From Cordylochernes scorpioides (Eukaryota; Arthropoda; Arachnida; Pseudoscorpiones; Chernetidae): a stretch of 64,000 nt of DNA. The notes below the pieces were generated by a model. That model was not told the DNA's origin and did no database searches. It saw nothing but the letters and a program-made list of their open reading frames with translations. The stretch is from positions 45,880,626-45,944,625 of the forward strand of contig CP092879.1 of assembly GCA_030710605.1 (NCBI GenBank). The letters are read 5' to 3'. Positions within the stretch are counted from its first letter, which is position 1. Each line of letters opens with the position of its first letter. Positions 56,281 through 64,000 of this stretch are shown one piece after another. Made by a program: the position numbers and the translations under genes.

Positions 56281-59170
56281 TTGTTGAACTCAGAGACTTC
56301 GGCAACTGTGGCCAACTTCAGTGCCTATTTCGGAATTCAGTTCTTGTTCCCGGACGTCGCCAACTGTGACCAATCTATGTGGTATCAGCCAGACATCAAT
56401 TGTTGAACTCAGAGACTTCGGCAACTGTGGCCAACTTCAATGTCTATATCGGAATTCAGTTCTTGTTCCCGGACGTCGGTACCTGTGGCCAATCTCGGTG
56501 CTATCAGCCAGACATGAATTGTTGAAATCAGAGACTTCGGCAACTTTGGCCAACTTCAGTACCTATATCGGAAGTCAGTACTTGTTCCCGGACGTCGGCA
56601 ACTGTGACCAATCGCGGTCTATCAGCCAGACATGAATTGTTGAAATCAGAGACTTCGGCAACTTTGCCAACTTCAATTCCTATATCGGATTTCAGTTCTT
56701 GTTCCCGGACGTCGGCAACTGTGACCAATCTCGGTGTTATCAATCAGACATCAATTGTTGAACTCAGAGACTTCAGCAACTGGGCCAACTTTAGTGCCTA
56801 TATCGGAAACCAGTTCTTGTTCCCGGACGTCGGCATCTGTGACCAATCCTGGTGCTATCAGCCAGACATCAATTTTTGAACTCAGAGACTTCGGCAAATG
56901 TGGCCAACTTCAGTGCCTATATCGGAAGTCAGTACTTGTTCCCGGACGTCGTCAACTGTGACCAATTTCGGTGCTATCAGCCAGACATCAATTACTGAAC
57001 TCAGAAACTCCGGCAACTCTGGCCAACTCAGTGCCTATATCGGATTTCAGTCCTTGTTCCCGGACGTCAGACCTGTGACCAATCTCTATGCTATCAGCCA
57101 GACATAAATTGTTGATCTCAGAGACTTCGGCAACTGTGGCCAATATCAGTGCCTATATCGGAATTCAGTTCTTGTCTCCGTACGTCGGCAACTGTGACCA
57201 ATCTCGGTGCTATCAGCCAGACATCAATTATTGAACTCAGAGACCTCGGCAACTGTGGCCAACTTCAGTGCCTATATCGGAAGTCAGTACTTGTTCCCGG
57301 ACGTCAGACCTGTGACCAATCTCTATGCTATCAGCCAGACATAAATTGTATATCTCAGAGACTTCAGCAACTGTGGCCAATATCCGTGCCTATATCGGAA
57401 TTCAGTTCTTGTCTCCGTACGTCGGCAACTGTGACCAATCTCGGTGCTATCAGCCAGACATCAATTATTGAACTCAGAGACCTCGGCAACTGTGGCCAAC
57501 TTCAGTGCCTATATCGGAAGTCAATACTTGTTCTCGGACGTCGGCAACTGTGACCAATCTCGGTGCCACAGCCAGATATCAATTATTGAACTCAGAGACT
57601 TCGGCAACTGTGTCCAACTTGAATGCCTATATCGGAATTCAATTCTTGTTCCCGGACCTCGGCAATTGTAACCAATCTCGATGCTATCAGCCAGACATCA
57701 ATTTTTGAACTCAGAAACTTCAGCAACTGTGGTCAACTTCAGTGCCTATATCGGAATTCTGTTCTTGTTCCGGACTTCTGCATCCGTGACCAATATCGGT
57801 GCTATCAGCCAGACATCAATTGTTGAACTCAGAGACTTCGGCAACTGTGGCCAACTTCAGTGCCTATTTCGGAATTCAGTTCTTGTTCCCGGACGTCGCC
57901 AACTGTGACCAATGTATGTAGTATCAGCCAGACATCAATTGTTGAACTCAGAGACTTCGGCAACTGTGGCCAACTTCAGTATCTATATCGGAATTCAGTT
58001 CTTGTTCCCGGACGTCGGTACCTGTGACCAATCTCGTTGCTATCAGCCAGACATCAATTGTTGAACTCGGAGATTTCGGCAACTGTGGCCAACTTCAGTA
58101 CCTATATCGGAAGTCAGTACTTGTTCCCGGACGTCGGCAACTGTGACCAATCGCGGTGCTCTCAGCCAGACATGAATTGTTGAAATCAGAGACTTCGGCA
58201 ACTGTGGCCAACTTCAATTCCTATATCGGATTTCAGTTCTTGTTCCCGGACGTCGGCAACTGTGACCAATCTCGGTGTTATCAATCAGACATCAATTGTT
58301 GAACTCAGAGACTTCAGCAACTGTGGCCAACTTTAGTGCCTATATCGGAAACCAGTTCTTGTTCCCGGACGTCGGCATCTGTGACCAATCCTGGTGCTAT
58401 CAGCTAGACATCAATTTTTGAACTCAGAGACATCGGCAACTGTGGCCAACTTCAGTGCCTATATCGGAAGTCAGTACTTGTTCCCGGACGTCAGACCTGT
58501 GACCAATCTCTATGCTATCAGCCAGACATAAATTGTTGATCTCAGAGACTTCAGCAACTGTGGCCAATATCAGTGCCTATATCGGAATTCAGTTCTTGTC
58601 TCCGTACGTCGGCAACTGTGACCAATCTCGGTGCTATCAGCCAGACATCAATTATTGAACTCAGAGACCTCGGCAACTGTGGCCAACTTCAGTGCCTATA
58701 TCGGAAGTCAGTACTTGTTCTCGGACGTCGGCAACTGTGACCAATCTCGGTGCTATCAACCAGACATCAAATATTGAACTAAGAGACTTCAGCAACTGTG
58801 GCCAACTTCAGTGCCTATATCGGAATAATGTTCTTGTTCTCGGACGTCGGTAACTGTGACCAATCTCTGTGCTATCAGCCAGACATCAATTATTGAACTC
58901 AGAGATTTCGGCAACTGTGGCCAACTTCAGTGCCTATATCGGAAGCCAGTACTTGTTCCCGGACGTCGGCAACTGTGACCAATCGCGGTGCTATCAGCCA
59001 GACATGAATTGTTGAACTCAGAGACTTCGGCAACTGTGGCCAACTTCAGTGTCTATATCGGGATTCAGTTCTTGTTCCCGGACGTCGGCAACTGTGACCA
59101 ATCTCGGTGCCACAGCCAGATATCAATTATTGAACTCAGAGACTTCGGCAACTGTGGCCAACTTCAGTGA

Positions 59171-59880
59171 AATTCGCTGACCATTATCTATGATCGAACC
59201 TCAGCTCCTGGAAATTAATCATTCATAGGAGGACCTTAGAAATTCTAAACCACAGCTTAACCCAGCTAAACCCTGCTTCGCCTTTAAATACTCATTTCCT
59301 ATAACTAAATGAGTTATCAGAATTTCTAATTGATCTTTTTCCCAACAATCGGTGGCTTTCTTCATTTGATTAGTTACCATTACTTTGATCTAAAGATACA
59401 AGTAACTCCAATCTATTATTCAATGCCTAAATAGACTTTTTAAAGAATATTGATCTTTGCCAGGACTTTTCTATCAGCAGTAACAACATGAAAAAACTCA
59501 AAGTTGTGAAATAATTTGAATTCAAGTTTTTAAAAAATCCAAGATGGCCACGATTATTCAAAAAATTATATGCTTGAGCATTTCCTTCCGGAAAACAAAA
59601 TGCTAACTAAGTGAATAAGTTTTTGCTCTGATTTGATAATAAAGTTTGAAAGCCGCTATTTCATACAAAAATTCAGATCATCTAGAATTCTGGCGATTTG
59701 ATGCTGTAAAATGGTTAAAATAGCATTCTGGTAGAAATCTTTATTTATGAAAATATGAATGTTTTTACGCCACTTTTATTTACTTTTATTCAAAATCTAC
59801 ATTTCTACAATCACTGAAAAGAAGATGCAAAATTTTGAGACTCTACCTAGCAATAAAAATTTGCAATCAGAATTTTGGCA
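59171..59880. other. Sequence to the right of the satellite, no recognised feature
   Basis: AT-rich. The open frame at 59759-59947 runs into the CTCF-motif repeat and is not supported. Confidence 0.35.
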
Positions 59881-59965
59881 TTTCCTGATAACTAACATGA
59901 ACATTTTAGATGACAGAGCGCCATCTAGTGGAACAAAAATCAACTAAACGTTGATTTATCTTGTT
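59881..59965 (+). repeat. Third copy of the CTCF-motif block
   Basis: Matches one arm of the palindrome at 25509-25799: ctaacatgaaca, 'agagcgccatctagtggaac', 'aactaaacgttgattta'. The partner arm is not present, so this copy is single. Confidence 0.75.
59917..59931 (-). promoter_or_regulatory. CTCF-like motif
   Basis: The minus strand reads CCACTAGATGGCGCT, a full match to the CTCF core consensus CCASYAGRKGGCRS. Binding is inferred from sequence only. Confidence 0.45.
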
Positions 59966-60669
59966 CCAAAGATATTTGACCCAATTTATTGATAAATCAA
60001 GAAAAGTCAACCACGTTTGTGTTTTGGGCTGTTGGGCCTCGTCAGCCAGTGCGGAATTTATTGAAAGCTTCTACAATCAATAATTTCCCCAAGACTTGTT
60101 AACTGCCACAAAATGGCGGGGGGGGGGGGTGACCCTGGACGGGACAGGTGAAGTATGTCTGGAGTTCTGAACTCCTGGTACCCAAGACATCAAGGCTGTC
60201 CCACTATGTCCAGCTAAATGTTAACATCCCTACCTACATCAGATGTCCCATCAACAGGAATCTAAATACTCCAATGAATTCTGCTCCTCTCTCTAATGCT
60301 GCACCATCCGTCGCGCCGAATAAAAAGGGATACGTTCAGGACTTAGCCAGAGGGTCCTGTTCGAAAAGTAAGAATTCAACCACAATCAATAAACAGTAGA
60401 TGTAAATTCTCAGAACTCTGACTAGCAATCCAACACAGAGAATACTTACAACGTTTTCTCTACCAGAACGTTACTACCATTATATATTTATTCTGCGCAT
60501 ATGTTTTCATATATTTATATGGATCAAAAATGGGGTAAGTACCACTTTTCTTTATATTTGATAACATATTCAAGAACAGGATAATCAAATTTTCAATAAA
60601 AATAGGGTAGGGAAAATTTCGAGCCACACCTCAATCTAATTTTTAATTTAATTTTTACAAATATTTTTT
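59966..60669. other. Unclassified sequence with a coding-like scrap
   Basis: A run of 12 G lies at 60118-60129. The frame at 60148-60399 is protein-like (NVNIPTYIRCPINRNLNTP) but has no recognised family. Confidence 0.25.
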
Positions 60670-60780
60670 TTTAAATAGAGCAATCCATAAATAGATCTTC
60701 AATTAGAAGGCATATATTGGATCAAAATATAATTTATTTACCAATATTTCAGTTGGCTGAACGCCGACATTTTTTAAGAT
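60670..60780 (+). mobile_element. Fold-back element family F, copy 3 (truncated)
   Basis: Starts aaatagagcaatccataaat and continues to 'cagttggctgaacgccgaca'. The second arm is missing because the next MITE begins at 60782. Confidence 0.75.
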
Positions 60781-60781
60781 A

Positions 60782-60956
60782 CAGTAAAACCTCCATGAGA
60801 GGACACTCAAGCTAGAAGACACCTCTCCACAAAGGACAGTTTTCATTTGCAAAATTACCATTTTTACTATTTAACAACTATCCAGTAAGAGGATACCTCT
60901 CTGTAAAGGTCACTTTGGCTCTGCAATTAGGTGTCCTTTACAGGGAGGTTCTACTG
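60782..60956 (-). mobile_element. Pogo/Tigger-type MITE, copy 6
   Basis: 175 bp with ends CAGTAAAACCTCC and GGAGGTTCTACTG. TA on the left; on the right it abuts the hAT terminus without TA. Confidence 0.85.
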
Positions 60957-61412
60957 CAAGCATGTCAAACTCAAATCCTAACACGGGCCAAATAAAAAAG
61001 TAATAATATTATGTGGGCCGCAAAAAAAGAAAACAAGTAATTAAATTTTATAGTAACATTTATGTAGGTTTATTTTAAAAAATACTAATAAGAAAAAATA
61101 AAGTAAAGTTAATATTTTCTCCCTGATATTTGGCATCTCTTTTCTGCTATCATCTTTCCTACTTCGGGGGAAATCTTGTTCGCAGTGATTAATTTTAAAA
61201 CTGACCCAAGGTGAACGTCAGTAATTCTCGATCTGATTGGAGACTTATTTCCTTTCATAAGTGAAAATAACTGCTCGCACCGATAAGTACTTCCAAACAT
61301 GGACATCATTTCATATGCTAATTTTCGAGTGTTTTCAAATCTGGCTGGCAAATATTTGTAAAATTCAGAAACGCCAACTTCAATGAATTTTGCCTTTAAA
61401 TCTGAATCGCAC
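60957..61412 (-). mobile_element. hAT transposon, 3' end, cut by a LINE insertion
   Basis: The terminus CAAGCATGTCAAACTCAAA, followed by 'gggccaaataaa', resembles the CAGGGGTGTCAAACTC ends of Charlie-like hAT elements. The transposase C-terminus lies just inside. At 61412 the element is interrupted by the LINE tail. Confidence 0.75.
61109..61411 (-). pseudogene. hAT transposase, C-terminal dimerisation region
   Basis: Open frame entering from the LINE junction (SDLKAKFIEVGVSEFYKYLP) and ending at 61109. MFGSTYRCEQLFSLMKGNK, then PIRSRITDVHLGSVLKL, is the C-terminal dimerisation region of hAT transposases and is close to the form found in GTF2IRD2- and ZBED-like domesticated genes. The catalytic domain is beyond the LINE, outside this window, so the state of the whole gene is unknown. 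The frame here is intact for about 100 codons. Confidence 0.8.
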
Positions 61413-61673
61413 TAGATATTTATTTATTTATTTATTATCATTTACAAAGCACGCGATATCCGTCTTGGATATTTGCATGCATACACAAGTTTGGGAGCTT
61501 ATTTACAGTAATTATTAATATGATTTTAGTTATTATAATAGAAATTATTAACATATTTGTCAGTTAGTTAACGATTTAATTACCCTATAATGAATATTAG
61601 TGAACATCACATAAGAACAGAAATTTAGAGCTATTTACAGCATATAACTATTTACCATTTATTACAGCCCAGG

Positions 61674-63791
61674 CTATCTATTACTAAAAAACATTCTACA
61701 AAATCTATTAAAATTTATATACATATATCTATTATTAACTATTTGATTTAGACAATTTATATTTATTTGATTTTTGACTCTCAAGTCCTCTACAAGTCGA
61801 CAGCCCGTTAAAATATGTACAGGAGTTTCTTCTTCTGCACCACATGAGCATTTAGGCGAATCCGTCTTTCTGACTTTGTACAAATATGATCTAAAGTTAC
61901 CGTGTCCAGTAAAAAATTGGACATTGTAAAAATTTGGCTTGACATATTTGGGTATTTGGGAATCAGTGAAGAAGGACTTGAAAATGGTATTAGTCTTCTC
62001 ATAGTATTTCTGCAATTTTTCCCTTATGTAATTAGAAATTATATTCCTACTTGAAGAGTCAAATCGGTTGTAATTTATTTCGGTTTTCAACATGTTAGAT
62101 TCAATATATTCAGTAAGTTTGGGGACTTGTGCAAGTATATGTGTACAATCCGATGATGTTGTACTGTAGGCCTGTATACAATGTTTTAATATACTATATT
62201 GAAGAGAATTTAGTTTGTCCTTAGACTTTTTGTTTATGAATGGATACCATATTGGATAACCATAAGTAATTGTACTTCGATATAATGTCTTATACAATAT
62301 CAGTCTTCGTCTAAAGTCCAGACCCCATGCTTTCTTTGTCAGGCCAAATAGGTATCCACTAGCTCTAGTTACTTTTATGATCATTTCATTAACGTGAGGC
62401 GTAAAGTCCAGTTTGCTTCTGACTCGGTGATTTTTAATAGTTACTCCTAGAATCTTAAGTTCTTCAACCGGTTTAATTAACTTGCTACCTGAGACTATTA
62501 TATCGCTATTGCATTTATATAAATATAATATTTTTGTTTTTTTATCTGACAATTTTAATTTACGACTTTCACACCACTTATTGATTTTTCTTAATACATT
62601 ATATATTGTCTTTCTTAGTTGTTCAGGAGTTTTATTCCAACATATTAACGTAATATCATCTGCATATCCTATTGTTTCACAATTATCATCCAGATTATTA
62701 TTCAGTATCTCATTAATAAGAATATTCCATAATGTGGGAGACAGTGGTCCTCCCTGTGGACATCCTTTACTTAGTTTCTTATTAATTTCAGTTGAGGAAT
62801 ATCTAAATCTTATTCTTCTATTATCAAAGTATGATTGTAGAAGTTTTATCATTGAAGCCTGCACACCATCTTCATCTAGTCTTTTCATCAGTGCCGGCCA
62901 CCATGCATTATCAAACGCTGCACTAATATCCACTGCAATTATTGCTGCATATTCTCTTGTTTTATGTTCTAACGCAATTTTTATTATTTCAGTTAGTGCT
63001 GTAATAGTAGATTTCGATCTTCTAAAGCCATGTTGTCGATCACTTAGTAAATTAAAATCTTCATAATATTTTATTATTCTGTTATTAATTATTTTTTCAA
63101 ATATTTTAGAAATGTTGGAATTAAGACATAAAGGTCTATAATTTTTATAGTTATTAAAATCTGTTTTTCCAGGTTTCGGAATAATTATTGCCTCTGCTCT
63201 TTTCCATTCAGCAGGATAGTATTGTATGTCTAAACATTTTTGAAATAGTTTCACCAATATAGGAGCTATAAATTGTTTAGTGTGCCTTATCATGTTGTTA
63301 GAGATGTTGTCTATTCCGGGAGATTTCTTTGGATTTAATTTGTCAATTAAGTCGTTAACTTCAGTAATCATAACCATCGGTTTTTCTTTATTGAGTAGTT
63401 TTAAATTATAATTTCTTATACTTTTATGGATGTTTGTATCTTCTTCACATTTATCATCTGGAAATAAGTTATTCAATAATTCCTCACCCTTCTGCAAACA
63501 TTCCATATCAGTATTACCCTCCAAAATTTGCATATTTCTCTTCCGCTTAGATCCACTTTTGATGTTTTTGTACACCTTATATAAGTTTCCATAAGGGTTG
63601 TTCGATTTGTTTTCCTCCAGAAAATTTCTCCATGATGCTTTCCTAGCTTTTTCTATTTCCCGTAAATACTTATTTCCTATGCTTTTATAGTATTGTTTAA
63701 TATGATTAGGGCAATTTTTGTTTCTATAGTAACAGTTTCTAAGATAATGACACAGTGATCCTTTAGAAGCTGTAAATTCGTATTCCACCAC
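61674..63791 (-). CDS. LINE ORF2: reverse transcriptase with C-terminal zinc finger
   Basis: 705 codons opening at GTG after a stop, so the apparent start is not native. Reverse transcriptase motifs in order: NYRPLCL (~217-223), HGFRRSKSTITAL (254-266), VDISAAFDNAWWPAL (287-301, with catalytic Asp), GCPQGGPLSPTLWN (343-356), and GYADDITL (375-382, the YADD box). The C-terminus carries a CCHC cluster, CSCGAEEETPVHILTGC (648-664). The AFDNAWW block and the finger are typical of the R1/LOA/Jockey group, and R1 fits best. Reverse transcriptase drives target-primed copying of LINE RNA. The endonuclease domain would lie upstream of the window edge. Confidence 0.9.
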   Translation of the reverse strand: MVEYEFTASKGSLCHYLRNCYYRNKNCPNHIKQYYKSIGNKYLREIEKARKASWRNFLEENKSNNPYGNLYKVYKNIKSGSKRKRNMQILEGNTDMECLQKGEELLNNLFPDDKCEEDTNIHKSIRNYNLKLLNKEKPMVMITEVNDLIDKLNPKKSPGIDNISNNMIRHTKQFIAPILVKLFQKCLDIQYYPAEWKRAEAIIIPKPGKTDFNNYKNYRPLCLNSNISKIFEKIINNRIIKYYEDFNLLSDRQHGFRRSKSTITALTEIIKIALEHKTREYAAIIAVDISAAFDNAWWPALMKRLDEDGVQASMIKLLQSYFDNRRIRFRYSSTEINKKLSKGCPQGGPLSPTLWNILINEILNNNLDDNCETIGYADDITLICWNKTPEQLRKTIYNVLRKINKWCESRKLKLSDKKTKILYLYKCNSDIIVSGSKLIKPVEELKILGVTIKNHRVRSKLDFTPHVNEMIIKVTRASGYLFGLTKKAWGLDFRRRLILYKTLYRSTITYGYPIWYPFINKKSKDKLNSLQYSILKHCIQAYSTTSSDCTHILAQVPKLTEYIESNMLKTEINYNRFDSSSRNIISNYIREKLQKYYEKTNTIFKSFFTDSQIPKYVKPNFYNVQFFTGHGNFRSYLYKVRKTDSPKCSCGAEEETPVHILTGCRLVEDLRVKNQININCLNQIVNNRYMYINFNRFCRMFFSNR

Positions 63792-64000
63792 TTATTACTA
63801 ATATTATTTTTGTTGTCATATTATTATTTACTTTAAGTGAATTATATGCTGCCTCAATCAGTATGTTCGTAAGTTCTTTTACCGTTTGATCGATCATTTC
63901 TGGTGTATCCACTATGTCTAGTAAGTTTTCAATTTTTTCTTGTTCAGTACTGTTAATTCTCTGACTAAAACTTAACCAGTTCGCATTTTTCTCATTAAAT
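63740..64000 (-). pseudogene. LINE ORF2 linker, frameshifted at two places
   Basis: Just upstream of the long frame, the linker motif KWWNTNLQLLKD is seen in a second frame. Further upstream NEKNANWLSFSQRIN and TVKELTNILIEAAYNSL are seen in a third. This means frameshifts near 63755 and 63815. The copy is therefore probably dead, unless these are sequencing errors in short homopolymers. Confidence 0.65.

Larger units (their letters stand above)
30031..59170 (+). repeat. 119-bp satellite array, about 245 monomers over 29 kb
   Basis: The monomer is about 119 bp, built from ggaattcagttcttgttccc, ggacgtcggcacctgtgacc, aatctcggtgctatcagcc, agacatcaattgttgaactc, agagacttcggcaactgtgg and ccaacttcagtgcctatatc. 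Since 119 is not a multiple of three, the frame changes in every monomer. The many 60-134-codon frames on both strands are by-products. The monomer is itself an old dimer: both halves begin CGGCAACTGTG(A/G)CCAA and keep similar later parts (caattgttgaactc against cagttcttgttccc). All monomers lie head to tail on the same strand. The left edge is near 30031 and the right edge is sharp at 59170. Confidence 0.97.
61413..64000 (-). mobile_element. R1-like non-LTR retrotransposon (LINE), 5' part outside the window
   Basis: Minus-strand LINE: ORF2 at 61674 to beyond 63791, a 3' untranslated region at 61439-61673, and a tail of TAAA repeats (TTTA on the plus strand, 61416-61437) that meets the hAT fragment. 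The tail marks the 3' end of the insertion. The other border and the target duplication are beyond the window. Confidence 0.88.

Noticed and set aside
30031..59170. Dozens of 60-134-codon open frames on both strands
   Set aside because: All are periodic by-products of the 119-bp satellite; each frame closes within one to three monomers and the peptides repeat in all frames.
30031..59170. CENP-B box in the satellite monomer
   Set aside because: TTCGGCAACTGTGGCC looks partly similar but lacks the required A and CGGG positions on both strands.
62482..63066. 194-codon plus-strand frame
   Set aside because: Antisense shadow of the LINE reverse transcriptase.

Overview
This window is eukaryotic and looks animal, most likely arthropod. 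The reasons are spliced exons of a COMM-domain gene, a BEL/Pao LTR element, an R1-like LINE, hAT and pogo/Tigger-type DNA transposon remnants, a U2 snRNA retropseudogene with an insect-like 5' end, and very large tandem arrays. The species cannot be fixed from the sequence. No bacterial-style operon, CRISPR array or origin is present.

Left part (1-21.2 kb, minus strand). Five exons with matching splice sites and phases form one gene that reads like COMMD9, a subunit of the Commander/CCC endosomal recycling complex. They lie at 20991-21011 (short first exon, tentative), 17236-17367, 15572-15746, 12127-12230 and 1-43, where the gene runs out of the window. The introns are full of repeats. Intron 4 (44-12126, about 12.1 kb) holds a recent, internally deleted BEL/Pao element (2142-5049) with 342-bp LTRs and a 5-bp target duplication, and a 4.7-kb minisatellite of about 130 copies of a 36-bp unit (6556-11231). 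Introns 1-3 hold long hairpin elements, two tRNA-like sequences, nested pogo/Tigger-type MITEs, a 146-bp tandem repeat, a truncated U2 snRNA retrocopy and a fold-back element with 12-bp flanking repeats.

Middle part (21-30 kb). This is a mosaic of broken transposons: a Ty3/gypsy integrase fragment, short TIR elements, a pair of inverted copies of one repeat, and a 640-bp palindrome made of two pogo-type MITEs around a core with two CTCF-like motifs. A 33-bp minisatellite lies at 28957-29551.

Right part (30-59.2 kb). One tandem satellite of about 245 monomers of about 119 bp fills 29 kb, with one 100-N assembly gap. The monomer is an old dimer of two ~60-bp halves. The array carries segmental duplications (712 bp, 831 bp, and blocks of 2-4 kb at offsets of 3892, 4957, 7810 and 8849 bp) and two copies of an inserted hairpin element.

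End part (59.2-64 kb). A third copy of the CTCF-motif repeat, a truncated fold-back element, a pogo-type MITE, and the end of a hAT transposon into which an R1-like LINE has inserted. The LINE runs off the right edge with frameshifts near its 5' part.

The only host gene I can support is the COMMD9-like gene. Nearly all other long open frames are by-products of tandem repeats or belong to mobile elements.
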